A stretch of 64,000 nucleotides of DNA from Corynebacterium kroppenstedtii DSM 44385. GTDB taxonomy: Bacteria; Actinomycetota; Actinomycetes; Mycobacteriales; Mycobacteriaceae. The notes under the pieces were generated by a model. The model saw only the letters and a list, made by a program, of their open reading frames with translations. It was not told the origin of the DNA and did not search any database. A program made the translations under genes and the position numbers. Within the stretch, counting starts at the first letter, position 1. Every line of letters begins with the position of its first letter. This document shows positions 24,290-31,664 of this stretch, in pieces. The stretch covers positions 2,232,001 through 2,296,000 of the forward strand of contig NC_012704.1 of NCBI RefSeq assembly GCF_000023145.1, in the 5' to 3' direction.

Positions 24290-26524
24290 ATGAGCACTCC
24301 CCACCATTCCGGTGATCACCATGGTGATCACCCCGCTACGGAAACAGACCACACCCACCACCCGGATCATGCCAGCCACGAACACCACGCAGATCCCGAC
24401 ACCCACGGCCAGGCGATGCCCCACGATCACCCGCACTCCGCCCTGGACGAAGACCACCACGTTCATGGTCACGGCGAACACGCCGGACACAGCACCGCAA
24501 TGTTTCGGGACCGCTTCTGGTGGTCGCTGATTTTGTCCATTCCCGTCGTTATTTTCAGTCCCATGGTCGCCCACCTGCTTGGCTACCACCTCCCGGCATT
24601 TCCCGGATCCACCTGGATCCCCCCGGTGCTGGGCACGATCATCTTCGTCTACGGCGGAACGCCTTTCCTCAAGGGTGGATGGAAAGAACTGAAATCCCGC
24701 CAACCCGGGATGATGCTCCTGATCGCCATGGCCATCACCGTGGCGTTTGTCGCCTCCTGGGTCACCACTCTGGGGCTGGGCGGTTTCGACCTGGACTTCT
24801 GGTGGGAGCTGGCCCTGCTGGTGACCATCATGCTGCTGGGCCACTGGCTGGAGATGCGCGCTCTCGGGGCCGCGTCCTCCGCGCTTGACGCGCTGGCTGC
24901 CCTGCTGCCGGATGAGGCCGAGAAAGTCATCGACGGGACCACCCGCACCGTGGCCATCTCCGAGCTGGTCGTCGACGACGTCGTGCTGGTGAGGGCCGGT
25001 GCCCGGGTGCCGGCCGACGGAACCATCCTCGACGGAGCCGCCGAATTCGATGAGGCGATGATCACCGGCGAATCCCGTCCCGTCTTCCGCGACACCGGTG
25101 ACAAGGTGGTCGCCGGTACCGTGGCCACCGACAACACCGTCCGCATCCGGGTGGAGGCTACCGGCGGGGACACCGCCCTGGCCGGGATCCAACGCATGGT
25201 TGCCGACGCCCAGGAGTCCTCCTCCCGGGCCCAGGCCCTGGCGGATCGGGCGGCGGCGTTGTTGTTCTGGTTCGCGCTGATCTCCGCTCTGATCACCGCG
25301 GTGGTGTGGACCATCATCGGCAGCCCGGACGATGCCGTGGTGCGCACGGTCACGGTGCTGGTCATCGCCTGCCCGCACGCCCTGGGCCTGGCGATTCCGC
25401 TGGTCATTGCGATCTCCAGCGAGCGGGCCGCGAAATCCGGGGTGCTCATCAAGGACCGGATGGCGCTCGAGCGGATGCGCACCATCGACGTGGTGCTCTT
25501 CGACAAAACCGGCACCCTGACCGAGGGTGCGCACGTGGTCACCGGTGTCGCGGCAGCTGTCGGCGTCACCGAGGGCGAGCTGCTGGCCCTAGCCGCCGCC
25601 GCGGAGGCCGACAGCGAGCACCCCGTGGCCCGCGCCATCGTGGCAGCCGCGGCCGCCCATCCCGAGGCCTCCCGTCGGCAAATCCGTGCAACTGGTTTCA
25701 GCGCCGCCTCCGGCCGGGGGGTCCGGGCCACTGTCGATGGCGCTGAGATCCTCGTGGGCGGGCCGAACATGCTGCGCGAGTTCAACCTCACCACCCCGGC
25801 CGAGCTCACCGACACCACCAGCGCCTGGACCGGGCGTGGGGCCGGTGTGCTCCATATTGTCCGCGACGGTCAGATCATCGGTGCGGTAGCCGTCGAGGAC
25901 AAGATCCGCCCCGAATCCCGCGCCGCCGTGAAAGCCCTGCAGGACCGCGGGGTGAAGGTCGCGATGATCACCGGCGACGCCCAGCAGGTGGCCCAGGCGG
26001 TTGGTCAGGACCTAGGCATTGATGAGGTCTTCGCCGAGGTCCTGCCCCAGGACAAAGACACCAAGGTCACGCAGCTGCAGGACCGGGGTTTGAGCGTGGC
26101 CATGGTCGGTGACGGTGTCAATGACGCCCCCGCTCTGACCCGCGCGGACGTCGGTATCGCCATCGGTGCCGGCACGGATGTGGCCATGGAATCTGCCGGG
26201 GTGGTCCTAGCCAGTGATGACCCGCGGGCAGTGCTGTCGATGATTGAGCTGTCCCAGGCCAGCTACCGCAAGATGATCCAGAACCTGATCTGGGCCTCTG
26301 GCTACAACATCCTCGCCGTGCCGTTGGCCGCCGGAGTGCTCGCCTCGATCGGGTTCGTGCTGTCCCCGGCCGTGGGCGCGATCTTGATGTCTGCCTCGAT
26401 CATCGTGGTGGCCCTGAACGCCCAGCTGTTGCGCCGCATTGATCTGGATCCGGCTCACCTGGCTCCGACCGAGTCGAAGGAGCAACACACCACGCCTACT
26501 CCGGCATCCACCGCCGTCCACTGA
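24290..26524 (+). CDS. copB: Copper-exporting P1B-type ATPase, CopB class
   Basis: This 744-aa pump has a very His-rich N-terminus of about 70 residues (repeated H-x-H and HH motifs), no HMA domain, and eight or so membrane segments. The ion-binding transmembrane motif is ACPHALGLAIP (CPH), the signature of the P1B-3 (CopB) class that moves Cu(II)/Cu(I) or Ag, rather than CPC of CopA. Catalytic motifs are DKTGTLTEG (phospho-Asp), ITGES and MVGDGVNDAPAL, with SEHP in the nucleotide domain. The frame extends to a TTG at 24272; the ATG at 24290 is chosen. It is the last gene of the copper operon and is followed by the IS6 remnant. Confidence 0.94.
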   Translation: MSTPHHSGDHHGDHPATETDHTHHPDHASHEHHADPDTHGQAMPHDHPHSALDEDHHVHGHGEHAGHSTAMFRDRFWWSLILSIPVVIFSPMVAHLLGYHLPAFPGSTWIPPVLGTIIFVYGGTPFLKGGWKELKSRQPGMMLLIAMAITVAFVASWVTTLGLGGFDLDFWWELALLVTIMLLGHWLEMRALGAASSALDALAALLPDEAEKVIDGTTRTVAISELVVDDVVLVRAGARVPADGTILDGAAEFDEAMITGESRPVFRDTGDKVVAGTVATDNTVRIRVEATGGDTALAGIQRMVADAQESSSRAQALADRAAALLFWFALISALITAVVWTIIGSPDDAVVRTVTVLVIACPHALGLAIPLVIAISSERAAKSGVLIKDRMALERMRTIDVVLFDKTGTLTEGAHVVTGVAAAVGVTEGELLALAAAAEADSEHPVARAIVAAAAAHPEASRRQIRATGFSAASGRGVRATVDGAEILVGGPNMLREFNLTTPAELTDTTSAWTGRGAGVLHIVRDGQIIGAVAVEDKIRPESRAAVKALQDRGVKVAMITGDAQQVAQAVGQDLGIDEVFAEVLPQDKDTKVTQLQDRGLSVAMVGDGVNDAPALTRADVGIAIGAGTDVAMESAGVVLASDDPRAVLSMIELSQASYRKMIQNLIWASGYNILAVPLAAGVLASIGFVLSPAVGAILMSASIIVVALNAQLLRRIDLDPAHLAPTESKEQHTTPTPASTAVH

Positions 26525-26563
26525 CCCACCACTTCTCTCCACTGCCCCCATATGACCCTGAAA

Positions 26564-26998
26564 GGTGCTGTTGCAAAGTTGGGGCAGTAGGAAGAGTGAC
26601 GTGAAATAGTCACAGTCATGGGTATCTTTTCCGGTCGTCATTTCCCCCGTGACATTATTCTGTGGGCAGTGCGGTGGTATTGCCACTACGGGGTGAGCTA
26701 CCGCGATTTGGAGGAAATGATGACCGAGCGGGGCGTGCCGGTCGATCACACCACGATCTACCGCTGGGTCCAGAAATACGCCCCTGAGCTGGACAAGCAA
26801 ACACGGTGGTACCGACAGATACCTGACTGGCAGGCCAGTTCCTGGCGGGTGGACGAGACCTATATCCGGGTCGGCGGCAGGTGGTGCTACCTCTATCGGG
26901 CGATCACCGCCGGTGGCCAGACCCTGGACTTTTACCTCTCTCCGAAGCAGAACGTGGCCGCAGCGAAGCGTTTCCTGGCCAAGGCCGTCAGATCAAGA
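26564..26998 (+). mobile_element. Truncated IS6-family insertion sequence
   Basis: The terminal inverted repeat GGTGCTGTTGCAAAGTT (26564-26580) is of IS6 type (IS26/IS1628-like). The transposase gene that follows is cut after about 127 codons, at roughly base 26995, and no right inverted repeat is present. The element borders the copper island, so it may have carried or recombined the island into place. Confidence 0.85.
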
Positions 26999-27013
26999 CA
27001 ACAAGCAAGATGA
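26618..27013 (+). pseudogene. IS6-family transposase, 3' truncated
   Basis: The protein starts MGIFSGRHFPRDIILWAVRW and continues through the helix-turn-helix region (YRDLEEMMTERGVPVDHTTIY) and the first catalytic Asp in SSWRVDETYIRVGG, all close to IS26-type transposases. It diverges after AAAKRFLAKAVRS. The second Asp (normally in N-x-D-K) and the catalytic Glu are missing, so it is inactive. A family member is about 230 aa; here only about 127 are original and the last five codons are junction sequence. The gene follows copB by about 90 bases. Confidence 0.85.
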
Positions 27014-27222
27014 CTTGTTGACACCATCGAAAACAAAAGTACGAAAGCCGAGAGCGGGAGTTCGGATGTAAATCCCCACACTTGCAATCCTCGACCGCCA
27101 AAGTTCACAAGAACAAAGAAACCGGAGGTCACGAACCCTTTCGAGTTTGTTACCTCCGGTGTCGCAGTTTGTACAACTGCTCCAATCCCCATCCACCGGA
27201 CATAATCGATAACCTTCATCAT
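26932..27222 (-). pseudogene. Possible fragment of a small membrane protein at the island edge
   Basis: A minus-strand frame from ATG 27222 has a protein-like start (MMKVIDYVRWMGIGAVVQTA) with hydrophobic stretches (GFVTSGFFVLVNFGG, LPLSAFVLLFSMVSTSHLACC). From about base 26998 downwards it reads antisense into the IS6 remnant, so its real 3' end was lost or the frame is accidental. I do not recognise the product. Confidence 0.25.
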
Positions 27223-27373
27223 TGAAAACCTAGTCTGTAGAAGCACAGAAACCGGTCGATCTGGCACATAATGATGCGTTACTCTGTGAATTTGCTGAAT
27301 AGTTTTCTACAACATTCCTAAATACGGCATTTTCCCTTGCCGAGGCCCCACGATCTCCGGTTTACTTGTCCGC
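27014..27373. other. Island-chromosome junction, AT-rich intergenic
   Basis: Between the IS6 remnant and the DUF2993 gene. Apart from the possible minus-strand fragment, I see no RNA gene or clear promoter. The composition shifts here from the GC-rich island back to the chromosome. Confidence 0.5.
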
Positions 27374-28276
27374 GTGAATCGCTCTAAGTCTTCTTTGGGA
27401 AAAATCATGGTGGTCGTCATCGTATTGGCCATCGTGGTACTCGTGGTCGCCGAATTTGCCGCGCGGGCCTACGTGTCCTCTCATATAAAAAAGGAACTCT
27501 CAGAGCACGCGAATGATACGTCCTCCTCCGCACAGATCTCATTCGGCGCACACCCAGTTCTACCTGCAGTAATCACGCGAAAGCTCAGCCATGTGAAGGT
27601 CGATATTCCGAATTCACTCGACGTAACCTACCCTGATGGAGCCACATCTACCCCCGATGTCAGTGGATATCCACCGTCGACAATCACGATCGACAATCTC
27701 AACATGAAGTCCCACGCTGCGGGCACACTCACGCTGGGTACCACCCTATCCACCGATTACATCGAAGCCGCAGCACAAGGTGGTGTCACGCGAAATAGCA
27801 GTTCAAACACCAATTCGCACAATGCTAGAAGCCATTCCTACAGCCAAGCTAATTACTCCGCTGCGGCACAATCCATTGCTGATCGCGCTATCAAAGTCAC
27901 CGCAGTCAACCCCAACCCATCCAAAGGCACCTTCAGCCTCGAGTTATCTGGTGGCTTGGCCGATCTAGAGATCAAGCCCACTATCGACAGCGGCGACCTC
28001 ACCATGAAGGTGACCAACGCGAAGTTGCTCGGTATGTCGCTTCCGCAGTCTGTGGCCGACGTTTTAACGTCGCAAATTGAAGATGCCGCCAATGTCAGCA
28101 ATAAGGAGCTAAGGGCCACTCATGTGGAGGTCACCAGCCGGGGGATGCGCGTGACGGAGGAAGGCCACGACGTCGATCTGAAAGCGCTGTCTGATAGTGC
28201 CAATCAGATTCTGGGGACGCACAACGATGGCTCGACCAGTGATTCAGCCGCGGGCCGGGTCGGCGCCCATCAGTAG
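27374..28276 (+). CDS. DUF2993 (LmeA-like) envelope protein
   Basis: This 300-aa protein has one N-terminal membrane anchor (IMVVVIVLAIVVLVVAEFAA, residues 11-30), then an extracytoplasmic domain containing the DUF2993 hallmarks: ISFGAHPVLPAVITRKLSHV, LDVTYPDG and YIEAAAQGG. It also has a Ser/Asn-rich insert near residue 140 and KVTAVNPNPSKGTFSLEL. In mycobacteria, LmeA of this family affects lipoarabinomannan or lipomannan chain maturation. A lipid-binding role in the cell envelope is likely but not demonstrated here. The start is GTG (27374). The Ser-rich C-terminus (DSANQILGTHNDGS) is probably disordered. It converges on the DUF2516 gene. Confidence 0.75.
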   Translation: MNRSKSSLGKIMVVVIVLAIVVLVVAEFAARAYVSSHIKKELSEHANDTSSSAQISFGAHPVLPAVITRKLSHVKVDIPNSLDVTYPDGATSTPDVSGYPPSTITIDNLNMKSHAAGTLTLGTTLSTDYIEAAAQGGVTRNSSSNTNSHNARSHSYSQANYSAAAQSIADRAIKVTAVNPNPSKGTFSLELSGGLADLEIKPTIDSGDLTMKVTNAKLLGMSLPQSVADVLTSQIEDAANVSNKELRATHVEVTSRGMRVTEEGHDVDLKALSDSANQILGTHNDGSTSDSAAGRVGAHQ

Positions 28277-28285
28277 TATTTGTAC

Positions 28286-28582
28286 TCAGTAGTATTCGCC
28301 GTTTTGAATACTCTTGAGCTGCGGGTACACATCAAACCAGTACACGCCGATAGCCACGATGCCGAAGAGCCAGATGAAGCTCCTGGTGAACAGCACGAGG
28401 AGCGTCGATACCACTAGGATGCCGAACCACTGCCATTTGGGGCGACGATCCCCGGCCTCAAACGCGTCGGAGCGAGTAGAAGCCACAACGATCGCGCCCA
28501 CGACCCCCACGACGGTGATGGCTAATTTCATGGCCACCATGACCCAACCGAGGACCATGAAAATTGTCATCATGACATGCAT
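28286..28582 (-). CDS. DUF2516 family membrane protein
   Basis: This 98-aa integral membrane protein has three hydrophobic segments (FMVLGWVMVAMKLAITVVGVV, WFGILVVSTLLVLF, FIWLFGIVAIGVYWFDV) and the conserved ending V-Y-P-Q-L-K-S-I, as in DUF2516 proteins of Corynebacteriales. The ATG at 28580-28582 is preceded by GGGAGAG at six bases and is chosen over the GTG at 28597. No function is established for this family; it is often next to cell-envelope or stress genes. It lies 51 bases downstream of the DUF445 gene on the same strand, probably co-transcribed. Confidence 0.8.
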   Translation of the reverse strand: MHVMMTIFMVLGWVMVAMKLAITVVGVVGAIVVASTRSDAFEAGDRRPKWQWFGILVVSTLLVLFTRSFIWLFGIVAIGVYWFDVYPQLKSIQNGEYY

Positions 28583-28633
28583 CGCGGACTCTCCCACTAC
28601 GTAGTTCTCAAAGGTGGCGGACTCACTGCCAGA

Positions 28634-30133
28634 CTACAGGCTCAGCACCAGCTGCGAGAGCGTGTAAATCAGCAGCCCGGCCAAGGATCCCACAATAGTG
28701 CCATTAAAGCGAATGTATTGCAGGTCCTTGCCCACCATGAGCTCGATCTTGTCGCTGGCTTCGTCGGCATCCCAGCGCTCCACTGTTTCGGAAATAATAC
28801 TGGTCACTTCGCCCGAGAAGTTTTGCGCGATATAGCGCGCGGTTCCCGTGACTCGCTCTCCCCATCGCGCGCGGAGCTCCGCGTCCGTCAACAGTCGGGT
28901 GGCATATAGAGAGACTTCCTCGGCAATTCTGCGTCGAACATGTGATTGCGGGTCCGACGCCATGCGAACAATTTGTTCTTTCATATTCCGCCAGACGGTT
29001 GCAGGCGCAGCCTGCACGGGGGCGGAGGACAACACATCGTGTTTAAACTCCTCGACCCTGTTGATCATCTCCGGATCGTGCTGCAGGTCCGAGGCCCATT
29101 GATTGACCACCCGACGCAGCGCCTGGCGGGCCTCATGGTCCGGCTCTGTCTTCACCTTGTACGCGAAGTCGACGATCTCCCTGTACACGCGTTCCCCGAC
29201 AAGGTCGTTGATGAACCCCGGTGCCCACGAGGGTGCACGCTGGTTGAGCAACCGCGTGATGAGCTCTTCGGAATCGCGGGCGCGATCATATGCCCAGGAA
29301 ATAATCGTGTCGACAACTGGCTCAGCTTTTCCCTCCGCAATGAATTGTTCCATGAGCGCACCTGCGGGCGGCCCCCAGTCTGGCTCCGCGATACGGTCGA
29401 TCACCATCGTGCGGATCATCTCGGCGGCTTCCTCATCGTCGATTCCCTCAACGATGGCGATCGTCGCGTTACCAACCTCTTCAGAAACCCGCGCCGCATT
29501 GGCCGGCTCTGACGCCCACTGCCCCACTCTAGCGGGAATATCGGCCTTCTGAACTTTGTCGGTAATGAGCTCGGCATTGAGAAAATTGTCCCCCACGAAC
29601 CCCGATAATGCCTCGCCAACCTGGTCTTTTTTGCGTCGAATGATCGCCGTATGAGGAATGGGCAAGTGCATAGGCCGCCGGAACAGGGCTGTCACGGCGA
29701 ACCAGTCCGCGAGGGCACCGACCATGCCTGCTTCGGAGGCAGCGCGGACATAACCGATCCAGGCGGCGTCGGAATCCTGCTCCAGCCACCGGCACACAAG
29801 ATAGATGACCGTAGCGAGGACTAACAGCCCTGTAGCGATGGCTTTATATTTTTTTAATTCTCGACGACGGCCTGCCTCATCACTGACCGGCGGAAGGGTT
29901 TCCGACGACGGCGACTGTGCCGACGTAGTGCCGCGTGGTGCAGGCGCCTGGTTAGAGAAGTCCCCACGGTCGTCCACAGCTGCAGGGGCTGCCGAGGCTG
30001 CGTCGTGCCTGACTACAGCCGTGTCGGTGGGTGTTCGGCGTGGCAGTTTGTCTCCTGAGGAGGCACGAGTGGGTGAATCGTTGGCGGAGGAATTGTCCGC
30101 GGGAAGGGCATGACGGGGTCCAGAATCAGTCAC
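28634..30133 (-). CDS. DUF445 family membrane protein
   Basis: This protein of about 499 aa, from the GTG at 30131-30133, has a disordered N-terminal stretch of about 110 residues rich in Pro, Ser and Arg. A hydrophobic segment (AIATGLLVLATVIYLVCRWL) follows, then EAGMVGALADWFAVTALFRRPMHLPIPHTAII, the DUF445 hallmark, and amphipathic helices up to a last hydrophobic end (FNGTIVGSLAGLLIYTLSQLVL). Related E. coli YjiN-type proteins are inner-membrane proteins of unclear role. An upstream extension to 30280 contains an unlikely sequence and was not used. The hydrophilic N-terminus may interact with cytoplasmic partners. Confidence 0.8.
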   Translation of the reverse strand: MTDSGPRHALPADNSSANDSPTRASSGDKLPRRTPTDTAVVRHDAASAAPAAVDDRGDFSNQAPAPRGTTSAQSPSSETLPPVSDEAGRRRELKKYKAIATGLLVLATVIYLVCRWLEQDSDAAWIGYVRAASEAGMVGALADWFAVTALFRRPMHLPIPHTAIIRRKKDQVGEALSGFVGDNFLNAELITDKVQKADIPARVGQWASEPANAARVSEEVGNATIAIVEGIDDEEAAEMIRTMVIDRIAEPDWGPPAGALMEQFIAEGKAEPVVDTIISWAYDRARDSEELITRLLNQRAPSWAPGFINDLVGERVYREIVDFAYKVKTEPDHEARQALRRVVNQWASDLQHDPEMINRVEEFKHDVLSSAPVQAAPATVWRNMKEQIVRMASDPQSHVRRRIAEEVSLYATRLLTDAELRARWGERVTGTARYIAQNFSGEVTSIISETVERWDADEASDKIELMVGKDLQYIRFNGTIVGSLAGLLIYTLSQLVLSL

Positions 30134-30271
30134 AGTTCTATTGTGCCAGGGTGCTAGGACACGACACGCACGCGCTAACACGTGCTGCATAAACGTTGCG
30201 TTCAAGCTTGGGTGATGCTGGATACCCGAGTTTTTTGCACGACGTGGTACAGAAAAGCTGCAGACATAAAA

Positions 30272-30303
30272 CAACGCCACCCCATGAACACGGGGTGGCG
30301 TTG
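30272..30303 (-). terminator. Rho-independent terminator
   Basis: CAACGCCACCCC (30272-30283) pairs perfectly with GGGGTGGCGTTG (30292-30303). On the minus strand it is followed by TTTT. It terminates transcription of the membrane-protein gene at 30425-30748 and insulates the DUF445 gene. Confidence 0.85.
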
Positions 30304-30424
30304 CTGGAGGTGCTCAGGATCTGATTTCACCTAAGCGCGATATTGATGCGTTCACGCATGCACAACTTTCGGGGGCCATACTGAACTGCAGGAACAGCAC
30401 AGCCGTGCACACACGTGGCGCCTT

Positions 30425-30748
30425 TTAGTGAAGGCGTCCGGTGCGCTTCTTGTACTCGCGGTAGGGGGCGCGGCCAGCGTGGATAAGGCCGAAGCCGAGA
30501 GCGAGGCACAGGATCCCGCCAATGAGTCCGCCGACGAGTAGGTAGGTGGACCACCCTTGTCCGCCAAAGATCTCGGTGGACAAACCAAAAATGAAGATGC
30601 CGAAGAAGGCGAGTGCGGAGAGGACGAATCCCATCCCCGACCATGTCTTGCTACTGTTCAGCGATGAATGCGGTGACGCGAGGGATACGGGGACATAGCC
30701 CTCTATGTAGTGTGGCTCGCCTTCAAATTGAGGCTCAGACGAAGACAT
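30425..30748 (-). CDS. Small two-helix membrane protein
   Basis: This 107-aa protein has two membrane helices (MGFVLSALAFFGIFIFGLS and TYLLVGGLIGGILCLALGFGLI), a polar N-terminus (EPQFEGEPHYIEGYVP) and a basic C-terminal tail (RAPYREYKKRTGRLH), so the tail is probably inside. ATG at 30746-30748 is preceded by AAAGG at good spacing. No family is recognised. It lies directly downstream of the sdh operon but is separated from it by a perfect 11-bp hairpin, and it has its own terminator, so it is likely an independent unit. Confidence 0.6.
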   Translation of the reverse strand: MSSSEPQFEGEPHYIEGYVPVSLASPHSSLNSSKTWSGMGFVLSALAFFGIFIFGLSTEIFGGQGWSTYLLVGGLIGGILCLALGFGLIHAGRAPYREYKKRTGRLH

Positions 30749-30808
30749 AACTTTACCTTTCACGACCTGAATCAGGGTGGGTCACAGAGTGTGACCTTTA
30801 GTGTAGCC

Positions 30809-30836
30809 GCTTATGGGTAAAAGACTACCCATAAGC
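30809..30836 (-). terminator. Perfect hairpin downstream of sdhB
   Basis: GCTTATGGGTA (30809-30819) and TACCCATAAGC (30826-30836) form an 11-pair stem with a six-base loop. No T-run follows, so it may be a transcription pause or mRNA 3'-end stabiliser, or a binding site for the gene at 30748. Confidence 0.5.
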
Positions 30837-30914
30837 CGACGCGGGAGTCACCCCTGAACTGCCACCCTGCAAAGTTCGTGCAGGCCAACAGAACGTAGGA
30901 GTGACAGGTATGAC

Positions 30915-31664
30915 CTATTTGTCCTTGTTCCGCAGTGCGGAGCGAGTACGCTCCTTCGTCACGGCTGCCACGGCGGTCAACGGGATTCCTGCTGGGCAAA
31001 CGTCGGCGCATTCACCGTACAACGAGCACGGGCCGAAGGTGGTTTCCAGGTTGTCAACCATCTTGCGGGCACGCTTGCCGCGCTCTTGCTTACCCAGCGG
31101 CATGAGCTTCAGATGCTCCAACTTCGCACCGGTGAACAGGTGCGCTGCACCATTCGGGCACGCCGCAACGCAGGCACCACAGCCGATACATGCCGCGAAG
31201 TCGAGGGCTTTCTCGGCATCCGCGTGGTTCATGGGCAGGAAATCCGCATCGGGGGCGGTACCGGCCATGACGGAGATAAACCCGCCTTGTTCCAGCACGC
31301 GATCCAGTGCGGAGCGGTCTACGACCATATCCTTAACCACGGGGTATGCCGCAGAGCGCAACGGCTCGATCTTGATACTGTCACCGTCTTTGAAGTTGAA
31401 CAGGCGCTGCTGGCAGGCCGGTTTGTTCTTGTCCGGGCCGTGCGGGCGGCCGTTGATGGTCAAGCCGCAGGTGCCGCAAATACCTTCACGGCAGTCAGAA
31501 GCGAAAGCGAAAGGCTCTTTGCCTTGCTCGATGTAGCCTTCGTTGACGTGGTCCAGCAGCTCAAGGATGGACATTTGCTCGACGGCGTCATCGACATCGA
31601 CAGACTCGAAGTGTCCTTCGGATTCCGGGCCCGCCTGACGCCAGATCTCTAGATGCAGTTTCAT
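30915..31664 (-). CDS. sdhB: Succinate dehydrogenase iron-sulfur subunit
   Basis: This 249-aa subunit transfers electrons from the flavoprotein to quinone in TCA-cycle succinate oxidation. The N-terminal ferredoxin domain has the [2Fe-2S] motif CREGICGTCGL with a further Cys in PAC. The C-terminal half has two clusters: CIGCGACVAACPNG and CSLYGECADVCPAG, carrying the [4Fe-4S] and [3Fe-4S] centres. The start ATG (31662-31664) shares one base with the sdhA stop (TAATG), which suggests translational coupling. It is the last gene of sdhCAB, the order usual in corynebacteria. Confidence 0.96.
   Translation of the reverse strand: MKLHLEIWRQAGPESEGHFESVDVDDAVEQMSILELLDHVNEGYIEQGKEPFAFASDCREGICGTCGLTINGRPHGPDKNKPACQQRLFNFKDGDSIKIEPLRSAAYPVVKDMVVDRSALDRVLEQGGFISVMAGTAPDADFLPMNHADAEKALDFAACIGCGACVAACPNGAAHLFTGAKLEHLKLMPLGKQERGKRARKMVDNLETTFGPCSLYGECADVCPAGIPLTAVAAVTKERTRSALRNKDK

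Noticed and set aside
24245..25534. 429-codon minus-strand frame rich in Gly, His and Gln opposite copB
   Set aside because: Low-complexity shadow of the ATPase gene with its His-rich codons; no family similarity.
30781..30795. GTCACA-GAG-TGTGAC as a possible GlxR site
   Set aside because: The half-sites are in the opposite orientation and the spacing is wrong for a CRP-type site.
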